15,886 nucleotides of DNA from CAZUGA01 sp964626505 (GCA_964626505.1 CAZVFR010000047.1:1-15886), one strand, 5' to 3'; positions 7,030-14,952 are shown, counted from the stretch's first letter. Notes: a model not told the origin generated them from the letters alone. Numbers and translations are program-made.

Positions 7030-8133
7030 ATGCAAGTGGTACAGAGAATCGCGCAGAACTTTTTGGCGGGCGAAACGGTTTCCAGCGTCGAACCTTTGGG
7101 TAACGGACTGGTCAATGATACCTACTTGGTCAAATCGAATGCGGGTACAATACCCGCTTTTGTCCTGCAAAAGCTCAATAAAAATATATTCCAGCACCCC
7201 GAATGGGTAATGGCGAATCTTTCGAGTCTGGTGACTCACGTAGAAAACGCGATCGATCGCGGTGGGCACGAGATGCAGTTGCGGCTGCCTCGCGTACACT
7301 TGACCCAGGATGAGAAATCTTATTTTATAGATGCCAACGATGACTATTGGCGGGCCTTGGAATATATTCCCAATACGCAAACACTGGAGGCTATTCGCAA
7401 CGATTCGGATGCCGAGCAGATTGGCTTTGCCTTGGGTCAATTCCATCGTCTTATCGCTGACATGGATGCGCGGAGCCTGCATGATACCTTGCCCGGATTT
7501 CACGACTGCCCGCGTTATTTTAGCTGTTATGAAACGAGTCTACAGCGGGCTCGGGATTTACCCGAATCGGTCGAGCTTAGCTTTGGGGTTAAGTTTATAA
7601 ACGCGCGTAAGTCGGTAGTCGACGTGCTTGAGAAGGCTAAAGCTAACGGGCATCTAGCCATGCGGACCATTCACGGAGACCCGAAAATCAACAATATCTT
7701 GTTTGATATCTACGATCAGCGGGCCGTCAGTATAATCGATCTAGACACGGTCAAGCCGGGCCTTTTCCAATACGATATCGGTGACTGCCTGCGGTCGGCG
7801 TGCAATCGTCAAAGGGAGAATGGAGATACTAGCGCGGTTCATTTTGATGTGGACATTTGCCGGCTTATCCTCAAAGAATATCTGTCTGCTGCTGGCGATA
7901 TTTTGACCGAGCTCGATTACCGTTATCTATACGATTCGATTCGCTTATTGCCGTTGGAACTGGGTATACGCTTCCTGACCGATTATCTGGATGGAAACTC
8001 TTACTTCAAAGTTGATTTCCCAGAACATAATTTAGTTCGAGCGTTGGTCCAATTTCAGCTGTGCGCAAGCATCGAGCAACAGGAAAGCAGGATTCGAGAA
8101 ATGATTAATGAGTTAGTTAATCATTACGGCTAG
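7030..8133 (+). CDS. NahK-like kinase of the aminoglycoside phosphotransferase fold
   Basis: A 367-residue APH/choline-kinase-fold protein. The N-lobe has GLVNDTYLV (26-34), the glycine-loop region, followed by FVLQKLN (44-50) with the ATP-contacting Lys. The catalytic loop is HGDPKINNILFD (215-226) with base D217, and the metal-binding segment IDLDTVKPG (236-244) replaces the DFG of protein kinases. This combination resembles N-acetylhexosamine 1-kinase (NahK) and related sugar or amino-alcohol kinases more than antibiotic-resistance APHs. The likely substrate is a sugar or other small hydroxylated molecule. Its SD (AAGG, 7023-7026) overlaps the stop codon of the LOG gene, showing tight coupling. 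It is the last gene of the plus-strand operon and converges on the GT9 gene. A sugar kinase beside a carbamoyltransferase suggests a carbamoylated or phosphorylated sugar product, but this is inference. Confidence 0.85.
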   Translation: MQVVQRIAQNFLAGETVSSVEPLGNGLVNDTYLVKSNAGTIPAFVLQKLNKNIFQHPEWVMANLSSLVTHVENAIDRGGHEMQLRLPRVHLTQDEKSYFIDANDDYWRALEYIPNTQTLEAIRNDSDAEQIGFALGQFHRLIADMDARSLHDTLPGFHDCPRYFSCYETSLQRARDLPESVELSFGVKFINARKSVVDVLEKAKANGHLAMRTIHGDPKINNILFDIYDQRAVSIIDLDTVKPGLFQYDIGDCLRSACNRQRENGDTSAVHFDVDICRLILKEYLSAAGDILTELDYRYLYDSIRLLPLELGIRFLTDYLDGNSYFKVDFPEHNLVRALVQFQLCASIEQQESRIREMINELVNHYG

Positions 8134-8204
8134 TGCTAACTCGGGATTTCCACCAGAGGGCAAGACGAGTAGTTGCGAAGGATCAAAAGGTATCTCCTAT
8201 CCCC

Positions 8205-9185
8205 CTAAATAGCAAACAATGCGTCATGGACATCATCGACTGAAATATCGTCGACCGAGTCCGAATTCCTGAGTACGATCCTGTGTGGGGCTTGTGGGGA
8301 TGGGCCATAAACGGCGGGGTCATGCTTACCGATAAGTGTAACCAGTGGGATGTCGGTCGTGCACGCGATGTGCAGAGGTCCGGTATTTGCGGACAGAAAT
8401 TTTTGGCATAGGGTCATTAATGCCGCCAATTCCAATACCGATGTTTGGCCGATGATATCGATAATATTCGCTAGATCCGACAAGTATTCTTTGGCAATAC
8501 GTTGCTCGCCTTGGGTACCGGTCAATACTAATTTGACGTTGGGGTATTCCTTGGACAGTCTTTCCGCGAGGTGGGCATAGTTTCCGAACTCCCAGCATTT
8601 GGTATCACCCGCAATATTTTTGCCTTTGAACCAGCGTGCCCCGCGTTGTGCGACGCGTTTGCATCCCATGTGGCAGCAAATCAACGTGTCCTGTTCGAAA
8701 TCCACACCGCGTTCGACAAGTAAATCCTTCATGCGGGTGAAATGTTCAGGTTGTGGAAATAGTTCGTAAGATTCAGGATAGGGCAAGTCGGGTTTATCCA
8801 ACAAATTGCGCACAAAACTGATCGGAAACATTTTCATATGCATGCGGCCCGAATCTCTTTTGTACAGTTTGGGATTGTGCAGGTATTTCGCGATGCCTTG
8901 AATCTCTCGGCTCTGGTGTACCGCAACGGCAATGTCGTATTGTTTGCCCAACTGTTTTGCCTTCCACCGGTTGGGTGAAACGAAAATGTTGTTAATAGCG
9001 GGGTTGTAGGCCACGGTTTCGCGCGATAATTCTGAAAACACGATCAGGTCGATCTGTGCTTTGGGCTTAAAATCACGCAACATTTTGATCGCGGGTGTGG
9101 CGAACAGCATATCGCCCATGCGTCCAGCGCCCAATAATAAAATTTTGTTCGCGTCGCTTAGCGAGATATTTTTGGAATTAGTCAT
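8205..9185 (-). CDS. Glycosyltransferase family 9 (heptosyltransferase-like)
   Basis: A 326-residue protein of the ADP-heptose:LPS heptosyltransferase family. The N-terminal domain begins ILLLGAGRMGDMLFATPAI (15-33), the loop typical of GT9. The C-terminal domain carries LTGTQGEQ (221-228), a nucleotide-sugar region, and SANTGPLHIA (265-274), equivalent to the D/NTGPMHIA acceptor/donor motif of WaaC and WaaF. Such enzymes transfer heptose, or sometimes another sugar, to lipid A-linked core at the cytoplasmic face of the inner membrane. The start ATG (9185) shares its first base with the TGA stop of the upstream GT4 gene, so the two are co-translated. The acceptor specificity cannot be assigned, and no other LPS core genes are within the window. 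Confidence 0.88.
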   Translation of the reverse strand: MTNSKNISLSDANKILLLGAGRMGDMLFATPAIKMLRDFKPKAQIDLIVFSELSRETVAYNPAINNIFVSPNRWKAKQLGKQYDIAVAVHQSREIQGIAKYLHNPKLYKRDSGRMHMKMFPISFVRNLLDKPDLPYPESYELFPQPEHFTRMKDLLVERGVDFEQDTLICCHMGCKRVAQRGARWFKGKNIAGDTKCWEFGNYAHLAERLSKEYPNVKLVLTGTQGEQRIAKEYLSDLANIIDIIGQTSVLELAALMTLCQKFLSANTGPLHIACTTDIPLVTLIGKHDPAVYGPSPQAPHRIVLRNSDSVDDISVDDVHDALFAI

Positions 9186-10306
9186 CAGCTTGTAGCGTAA
9201 AGCCTCCTAATACGTTTGCGAAAGGTTTCAACGGAAAACTCGGCTTGTACGCGCTGGTACAACGAGTCTCCCAGTTCGGTACGTTCAGCGTTTGTCATTG
9301 CATACTGTTTCAGTAGTGCCTCGCCGATCAATTTGGAGTTGCCGCATTCTTGTAAATCAATTGTATTTCCAACTATTTCTTTGAAGCTGCCGATATTAGT
9401 GGCGATCAATGGGATTTTTGCGGCCATGGCTTCGACAATTACAAGTCCAAAACCCTCGGTGACCGAAGTTGAAACGAAACAGTCGAAGGCTTTCATGTAT
9501 TTCCAGGCCTGATCAATTGACCCAGTGAATATCACGTGCTGATCGATATTAAGCTGTTTTGCTTCTTGCTTCAGTGGCGCTTCGAATCTGCCACCACCGA
9601 TGATAACCAATACTGAATCCGGCATTTTCGGTCGAGCGAAGTGGAACGCGCGCAGCAGGGTCGACTGATCCTTGGTCGGCGAAAGTCGTCCAATGTTTCC
9701 GAATACGAAAAGGTTGGGATTCACTTTCAAATGTGATCTGGCTGTCTGACGGTCTAAAAGTTGATTGCGGGTGTTTTCAATATCAATGCAATTTTGGACA
9801 GCCACGACGTCAGCTGAGTTTTTTGTCGGCAGCGACGCGTTAATATCGCTTTTGGTTGAGCACGAAACACCGATGAATTTAAAGTTATTCCTGGCGAATA
9901 ATAGTTTCGCGGCCAAGCGGCGGCTCAGACGGTCGAACTGATGATTCCCGTGCATTACCGCAAAAACCGTGACCGGTTTATAGAATAGTGCGACCAGGCC
10001 GGCAATAAACGCGGGTTTGTATCGGTGCGCAACTATATACGAAACCTGGTGTGTTTTGCATAGTCTGACCAGCTTTATCACTGCAGTCAGGTTAAAACCG
10101 CTCAAGGAGGATAAGTTAAGGAAAATGACTTGGTCAGCTGGGATATTCGCTGCAATGGCTTCGTTGTAATTACCTTTTAAAGCCACGACGATTTTTTTTG
10201 AAAAACGTTGGCTATCAAAAGCCAGGGTGTATTGATTCGATATTTCGAGTAGACCCGCCGCATCGTGACGAATCTCTAAGTAGCTTTCTTTATCCCTTGC
10301 ATCCAT
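9185..10306 (-). CDS. Glycosyltransferase family 4 (GT-B fold)
   Basis: A 373-residue GT-B glycosyltransferase. The C-terminal half shows FGNIGRLSPTKDQSTLLRAF (202-221), VLVIIGGG (232-239) and the retaining GT4 signature EGFGLVIVEAMA (284-295) with the E-x7-E pair E284/E292. The N-terminal half is diverged: it begins with about 10 polar residues and then YLEIRHDAAGLLEISNQYTL, where many GT4 proteins have a hydrophobic strand and a GGxE loop. Members transfer sugars from UDP- or GDP-sugars during LPS, capsule or exopolysaccharide synthesis in the cytoplasm. It is transcribed with the GT9 gene and overlaps it by one base. The donor and acceptor are unknown. ATG 10306 lacks a strong SD, so the start is only moderately sure. 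Confidence 0.85.
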   Translation of the reverse strand: MDARDKESYLEIRHDAAGLLEISNQYTLAFDSQRFSKKIVVALKGNYNEAIAANIPADQVIFLNLSSLSGFNLTAVIKLVRLCKTHQVSYIVAHRYKPAFIAGLVALFYKPVTVFAVMHGNHQFDRLSRRLAAKLLFARNNFKFIGVSCSTKSDINASLPTKNSADVVAVQNCIDIENTRNQLLDRQTARSHLKVNPNLFVFGNIGRLSPTKDQSTLLRAFHFARPKMPDSVLVIIGGGRFEAPLKQEAKQLNIDQHVIFTGSIDQAWKYMKAFDCFVSTSVTEGFGLVIVEAMAAKIPLIATNIGSFKEIVGNTIDLQECGNSKLIGEALLKQYAMTNAERTELGDSLYQRVQAEFSVETFRKRIRRLYATS

Positions 10307-10582
10307 TGTTGGTCAAATTAGTTTGTAGGAGGGTGACTTTTGGCGGCGTTACAGTCAATTCCGATGCATGATTGATTCAGCGGTATACTGCATTGGATAC
10401 GACTCTACACGGTCTCTATTGGCAGGTAAATTCGCGGCCAATCTTAGGCTGTTATGGGGGGCTTTAATTTCGCTGAATAAATACATGAAGCTTATGTTTA
10501 ATTTATTGTTCTAGGAGCCCATGACTTTCCAGTACAGAGTCTATACTTGATATTTTAACAATGTTTATTTGGAAAAATAACC
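10307..10582. promoter_or_regulatory. Divergent intergenic region upstream of mtdB and the GT4 gene
   Basis: The 276-bp region separates two divergent start codons. A TATACT box (10542-10547) with ATGACT (10521-10526) 15 bp upstream is the best, but poorly spaced, promoter candidate for mtdB. An AT-rich inverted repeat AATAAAT (10476-10482) / ATTTATT (10501-10507) could be an operator. A GGA in tttggaaaaataacc serves as the SD of mtdB. No small gene was found here. Confidence 0.3.
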
Positions 10583-11482
10583 ATGGCTCAAAAAATTCTA
10601 TACAGTCTCAATCCTGGCAACAATATTAGTCCGTTTGATGTCACGATTGCAGCGGATGCCGGTTTCGATCAAATCCTTCCCCTGACTAATATTAAGCCGG
10701 AATGTGTTACCGCAATGGTTCAGGATGCGATTTTTTCCCGTCCACCCAAACGCTTTAATGATACCGGAATTTTTATCGGTGGACGTGATGTTCATCTGGC
10801 TGCTGACATGTTCCAAAATGCCAAAAAAGCAATGGTTGGTGATTTTGAGGTCGGCGTGTTTGCTGATCCGAATGGCGCTTATACTACTTCAGCAAGTGTT
10901 CTTTCCTTGGTTCAAAAAACGTTGGAAGATAACCATAACAGTAGTTTACAAGGGCGTACCGTGGCAGTTTTCGGTACCGGCCCCGTGGGTTTGTGTTCCG
11001 CTGTTCTGGCTGCAAAAGAGGGCGCAACGACGCGCTTATGTGGACTGACGGCAGATGATGATGAACACGTAGCTGCTCGGTTTTGTGAACGTTACCAAGC
11101 TAATGTCGATTGGATTTCCGCACTGACCCATGAAGAAAAAGTTGCTGCGTTAAAAGGTGTCGACGTTGTTATATGTGTTGCCAAGGCGGGAATCAGAATT
11201 TTGGAGATGGAAGAACTGAATACAGCGAATAACCTGCTTGTGGTAGCCGATACTAATGCCGTACCACCGAGTGGCGTTGCAGGAGTTGGAATGCAGGATT
11301 TAAATGTCCCAATAGAATATTCGGGGGGAACGTTCAGTGCTATTGGACCCTTGGCCATCGGCAATATTAAATACAAAACTGAAATGGGTTTATTCAAGTA
11401 CATGCAAGAATCCGAGAAAGCCGCATTGATCGATTTTCCTGAAGCCTACGAATACGCGCTGGCGATGGTCAAAAAGTTATAA
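10583..11482 (+). CDS. mtdB: NAD(P)-dependent methylene-tetrahydromethanopterin dehydrogenase
   Basis: A 299-residue protein close to the roughly 300-residue length of MtdB. It opens with KILYSLNPGNNISPFDVTIA, has a GGRD motif (66-69) in the pterin-binding domain, FADPNGAYTT (93-102), and an NAD(P)-binding Rossmann loop VAVFGTGPVG (127-136). The enzyme oxidises methylene-H4MPT to methenyl-H4MPT in the cytoplasm, a central step in formaldehyde oxidation to formate and CO2 in methylotrophs. It points to an organism that uses C1 compounds. It stands as a single gene here, divergent from the glycosyltransferases and convergent with the GGDEF-EAL gene only 12 bp away. No other H4MPT genes (mch, fae, fhc) are present in the window. 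MtdA, the tetrahydrofolate-active paralogue, is the main alternative but fits less well. Confidence 0.93.
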   Translation: MAQKILYSLNPGNNISPFDVTIAADAGFDQILPLTNIKPECVTAMVQDAIFSRPPKRFNDTGIFIGGRDVHLAADMFQNAKKAMVGDFEVGVFADPNGAYTTSASVLSLVQKTLEDNHNSSLQGRTVAVFGTGPVGLCSAVLAAKEGATTRLCGLTADDDEHVAARFCERYQANVDWISALTHEEKVAALKGVDVVICVAKAGIRILEMEELNTANNLLVVADTNAVPPSGVAGVGMQDLNVPIEYSGGTFSAIGPLAIGNIKYKTEMGLFKYMQESEKAALIDFPEAYEYALAMVKKL

Positions 11483-11494
11483 CCAAACAAGGAC

Positions 11495-13837
11495 TCAGTT
11501 AATCAGGTGAGGTGTATAAATTTGATGCGCTTCGCTGATGAGTTTTTTGAACTGCGCCGCCGGGACCGGGCGGCTGATCAAAAACCCTTGAACTTCGTCG
11601 CAGTCCTGTTCCACTAAGAAATTCAGTTGTTGCTTGTTTTCAACGCCCTCCGCAATGACTTGCATGTTTAGACTGTGGGCCATGGCAATCATTGCTGTAA
11701 CCAGACTTTTATTGTCAGTGTTTTCCGGGATATCCCGCATGAAGGATCGGTCTATTTTGAGCATGCGCGCGGGTAATTCTTTGAGCCGAGAGAGTGATGA
11801 ATAACCGGTTCCAAAATCATCGATCAATAATCTTATTCCGATATCGTCAAGCTGGGTCAGAACCGACTTTATATCTTTAACATTGTCCATAAAGATGCTT
11901 TCCGTGAGTTCCAGAGCAACCGAGTTGGCTGGAAGTCCGATTTCTTCGAGCATTCGGCTAATGAATTTCAATAGTTCCTTCGATCGAAGATTGTGTACCG
12001 ACATATTCACCGCGATTCGGAAAGGGCTTATGCCGGCATCTTGCCATTCTTTAGTTTGTCGAATTGCCTCCGCGAAAATCCATTCGCTTAAGGGTACGAT
12101 CAAGCCGGTTTCTTCGGCCAAAGAAATAAACTCAAGCGGAAATATAGTGCCCCTGCTTGAATGTTGCCAACGGATAAGCGCTTCCGCGCCGTTGATTTTC
12201 CCGCTTCTGATGTCCACGGTGGGCTGGTAGTACAGTTCGAATTCACCCTTTTCCAATGCTCGGTGCATATCCGTTGCCATCTGCATGCGTTTCATCGCGG
12301 TGGCATTCATATTTGATTCGTAGAACAGATAATTATTCGAGCCCCGTTGCTTTGCGTGGGTTACCGCGGTATCCGCGTTTTTCAACAATTCGGTAGGATG
12401 TTTGCCGTCTTCCGGAAACGCTACAATACCGATACTGGCTGAAATAAATGCCTCATAGCCGTTAAGGTCGTACGGAAGAGCCATGGATTCCACGATGCTT
12501 TTTGCTATACGGGATCCAATCCGCAATACTTCATTCTTGTCCGTGACGGGTTCAACGATAATGGTAAATTCATCACCGCCCATGTGAGCAATCGTATCGG
12601 AATCGCGCACCAATTGTTTAAGTCGTTCAGCAACAAGTTTGAGTAGTGTGTCACCTTGGTCGTGACCTAGTGAATCGTTAATGGACTTGAAGCGGTTCAG
12701 GTTGACATACAACAACGGAACATAGAGTTTTTCACGACTTGCCTTAGCCAGTGATTGACTAAGTCTATCCATGAATAGAACCCGGTTAGGCAGTTGGGTA
12801 AGCTCATCAAAAAAAGCGAGTTGTCGGATGCGCTGTTCGGATATCTTTTTATCCGTGATATCGGTGAGCAGTCCGATATAATGTGTCGTTACCTGCTTTT
12901 TGTTTTTAACACCGCTTAAGCTGAGCCAGGCCGGAAACAATTCGCCACTTTGTCGCCGGTTCCATATTTCTCCTTGCCATGAGCCTTTGGACGTTAGCGA
13001 ATCCCACAGTTTTTCGAAAAAATCGCTATCGTGTCGACCTGAGCTAAAAATTGCTGGTGTTTTCCCGGTAACTTGATTGGCTGAGAGTCCAGTGATATCA
13101 GTGAATGCCTTATTGACGCGTAAGATATGGCCGTTCGGATCGGTGATTAATATGCCTTCGATACTGTAATCGAATACGGACGCAGTTAGCAGCAGTTTTC
13201 GTTCTTTGCTTTTACGTTCCGTAATGTCGTGACCTATCGATATTATTTCGACCAAATCACCGCGGGTATTAAATACCGGGTGATTGACCCAGCATACCCA
13301 CACTTTGGAACCATCATTTGTAATCAGTTCGCATTCGTGGTGAGGGTGCTTACATGGGTGAAGCTGCAAACGCTGGTAAAATTCCTTAAGGTTACGACCG
13401 GTACTTTCGACGGCTGGGACTAAGGTTCCTATGATCTCTTTTCCAACGATGGATTGATTCGAATAGCCAATAAATTTTTCCGTGAAACTATTAATACTGT
13501 TGATGCGGCCGTGCGGTCCCCAGCGAAGGATAATGATATTGGCGTTATTGATCGATGAAATCAGGTCCTCTTTTGCAGTGACGCCGTTTATCGTGTGATC
13601 GCTTTTTTCTTCAAGCGATTTTTTATTCCGGTTGGGCGAAGTGTAAAAAAGGATTGCCAACAAGCCGACCAAAATCGCTGGGAATCCTTTATTGAAGGCT
13701 TCTTTGGGATCTTCGAATGCGCTTAGTAGCAATTCGGGAATGCCGATCAGTGCAGTGATTACTAGTGCGAAACTCGCTATAAGAATCGCTGCCAGCCGGA
13801 ACGTTCTTTTAACGCGGTAGTTGGAGTGCGTCCCCAT
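11495..13837 (-). CDS. Membrane PAS-PAS-GGDEF-EAL c-di-GMP protein with altered cyclase metal site
   Basis: A 780-residue inner-membrane signalling protein. Two hydrophobic segments (about 12-40 and 51-66) are followed by PAS domains at about 90-206 and 213-330, a GGDEF domain (about 335-505) and an EAL domain (about 520-770). The EAL domain looks active: E552 of EALIRW, N611, E643, DDFGTG (673-678), K694, E730 and Q750. The GGDEF domain keeps GGDEF (420-424), an RxxD inhibitory site (411-414), and N387 and D396 for guanine binding. However, the segment usually reading DxDxFK is N379-L-N381-R-F-K, so the Asp that holds Mg2+ in PleD (D327) is Asn. The protein is probably mainly a c-di-GMP phosphodiesterase, with the GGDEF part possibly a GTP sensor. 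Signals would enter through the PAS domains. It is monocistronic and convergent with mtdB. Confidence 0.92.
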   Translation of the reverse strand: MGTHSNYRVKRTFRLAAILIASFALVITALIGIPELLLSAFEDPKEAFNKGFPAILVGLLAILFYTSPNRNKKSLEEKSDHTINGVTAKEDLISSINNANIIILRWGPHGRINSINSFTEKFIGYSNQSIVGKEIIGTLVPAVESTGRNLKEFYQRLQLHPCKHPHHECELITNDGSKVWVCWVNHPVFNTRGDLVEIISIGHDITERKSKERKLLLTASVFDYSIEGILITDPNGHILRVNKAFTDITGLSANQVTGKTPAIFSSGRHDSDFFEKLWDSLTSKGSWQGEIWNRRQSGELFPAWLSLSGVKNKKQVTTHYIGLLTDITDKKISEQRIRQLAFFDELTQLPNRVLFMDRLSQSLAKASREKLYVPLLYVNLNRFKSINDSLGHDQGDTLLKLVAERLKQLVRDSDTIAHMGGDEFTIIVEPVTDKNEVLRIGSRIAKSIVESMALPYDLNGYEAFISASIGIVAFPEDGKHPTELLKNADTAVTHAKQRGSNNYLFYESNMNATAMKRMQMATDMHRALEKGEFELYYQPTVDIRSGKINGAEALIRWQHSSRGTIFPLEFISLAEETGLIVPLSEWIFAEAIRQTKEWQDAGISPFRIAVNMSVHNLRSKELLKFISRMLEEIGLPANSVALELTESIFMDNVKDIKSVLTQLDDIGIRLLIDDFGTGYSSLSRLKELPARMLKIDRSFMRDIPENTDNKSLVTAMIAMAHSLNMQVIAEGVENKQQLNFLVEQDCDEVQGFLISRPVPAAQFKKLISEAHQIYTPHLIN

Positions 13838-14418
13838 TATCGCGTCGATCTAGAATTGGTTTTAAATGATTAGTATTCACCGTAATCGTTTGGTCTGTGT
13901 ATTGTGCCTGAGCGTCTCAAAATTGCCGCGTAGCTTGGAGTTTAATTTAGATTGTAGCTCGGGGTTTAACTTATGGCTAACCTAACGACTCGGCTAACTC
14001 TAAACCCAATGGTGAATGGACATAAAATAAAATTGTTGAGTATTTGTCGAAAATAATTAACAATTGCCCGCAGCAGTGATTGCCATTGCTTGTCTTGATA
14101 CGTTGATTGGGGGTGCAAAGGGGATTTTGAAGGTTAGCGGCATAGTGCAATTTTCGATATGCGGTCTAGCAGTCATTATTCTAGTTTTTTTAGGTAGTAC
14201 GGGTTTATTCTACGGGTTGATTGCCTGATACCGGTATAAAGTCTTCTTACCGAACTGAACGTGGTTTTATCTCAAATCAAACGTTTCCTGCTGTGGCTAT
14301 CGTTTAGCTGGAAAACCAAGTTGACGAAGGCCTTTGAAAGAGAGGGTGGATTCCTAGCAAGATGGGTCTGCTGATAATAATCAATGATTACTCAATCGTA
14401 ACAAGGGGGAGAACCTAG
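13838..14418. other. 581-bp region without a confident gene
   Basis: The region separates the divergent GGDEF-EAL gene and the Lys-Ala repeat gene. It holds two near-identical direct repeats, tagcttggagtttaa (13931-13945) and tagctcggggtttaa (13955-13969), close to the GGDEF-EAL promoter side. It also holds a short hydrophobic reading frame (14103-14228), listed separately. No RNA gene or clear terminator was recognised. Confidence 0.5.
14127..14228 (+). CDS. Possible small single-span membrane protein (33 codons)
   Basis: From TTG 14127 the frame encodes 33 residues beginning LKVSGIVQFSICGLAVIILV, nearly all hydrophobic after the first six, ending in a glycine-containing tail and TGA at 14226-14228. 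AAGGGG (14118-14123) lies just upstream, though the spacing to TTG is short (3 nt). The frame is also open from another TTG at 14103. The composition fits a single transmembrane helix. No homologue is recognised, and a chance frame is quite possible because the start codons are weak. Confidence 0.25.
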   Translation: MKVSGIVQFSICGLAVIILVFLGSTGLFYGLIA

Positions 14419-14844
14419 ATGACCACTTTACTGTTTCTATTAACTGGGTTGTTAGTTGGCTATGTAGTCTATGCCTTCTATTCTTCAACCGCTGGGGACA
14501 TAAGCGAACACGCTGAGCCCGATCCAGTGCCAGCACCGAAAGCTAAAGCTAAAGCTAAAGCCAAAGCTAAAGCTAAAGCTAAAGCTAAACCAAAACCGAA
14601 ACCGGTGCAAAAAGCTGCAGAGCCCGAGGTTCCGGAACCTGAACAATACCGTAATCCGAGTTCAGGGGAGACGGCCGCGGTGCCGACTAACTATCGTTTT
14701 GCTAAACGGTGGATTAAGGAGGCGTTAGTTGCGGAAGGTTTGCTGGACAAGATCTACAAGAACAACGAACTTGATGGAGCTGCGGGCAAGAAAGTGAAAA
14801 AGGCTTTGGACGAATTTAAAAAGCTGGCAAAGTATCACGGTTGA
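14419..14844 (+). CDS. Small membrane-anchored protein with (Lys-Ala)8 tract and basic C-terminal domain
   Basis: A 141-residue protein with a strong SD (aagggggagaa) ahead of ATG 14419. Residues 3-22 form one hydrophobic segment without a clear signal-peptidase site, so it is probably an N-terminal membrane anchor. A short acidic stretch (about 29-35, EHAEPDP) is followed by eight Lys-Ala pairs (41-56), three Lys-Pro pairs and an acidic Pro/Glu segment. The C-terminal 50 residues look helical and folded, containing FAKRWIKEALVAEGLLDKIY and a basic amphipathic end. The Lys-Ala/Lys-Pro tract recalls the histone-H1-like tails of AlgP-type proteins, but the membrane anchor differs. I do not recognise the family or its function. 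It is monocistronic, with a palindromic REP-like hairpin downstream. Confidence 0.8.
   Translation: MTTLLFLLTGLLVGYVVYAFYSSTAGDISEHAEPDPVPAPKAKAKAKAKAKAKAKAKPKPKPVQKAAEPEVPEPEQYRNPSSGETAAVPTNYRFAKRWIKEALVAEGLLDKIYKNNELDGAAGKKVKKALDEFKKLAKYHG
14539..14586 (+). repeat. Hexanucleotide tandem repeat (AAAGCT)8 inside the coding region
   Basis: Eight in-frame copies of AAAGCT, one altered to AAAGCC (14557-14562), encode Lys-Ala pairs. The unit is a multiple of three, so gain or loss of copies would change tract length without a frameshift. The near-perfect synonymous identity suggests recent slippage rather than long-term codon selection. Confidence 0.9.
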
Positions 14845-14952
14845 ATGGTTTTATCGGGTGGGGCTGATGGACATGGCCCTGCTCTAGCTTATGCGGGCGT
14901 AGCTGCTCGGCGTTTAACCCACGACGTGATCTAAATTATTGAAAACCCACAG

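Noticed and set aside
7021..7503. 160-codon minus-strand open frame
   Set aside because: It lies antisense to the well-supported kinase gene and has no recognisable motifs.
7030..8133. Aminoglycoside-resistance phosphotransferase
   Set aside because: The fold is shared, but the GLVNDTYLV and IDLDTVKPG motifs fit NahK-like metabolic kinases better.
8134..8204. Bidirectional terminator between the convergent kinase and GT9 genes
   Set aside because: No stable stem followed by a T-run could be found in these 71 bp.
14261..14374. 37-residue frame beginning GTG (VVLSQIKRFLLW)
   Set aside because: It has no SD and no recognisable similarity; likely a chance frame.
14539..14586. CRISPR-like or frameshifting phase-variation repeat
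   Set aside because: There are no spacers, and the 6-bp unit is in frame, so it cannot switch the gene off by slippage.
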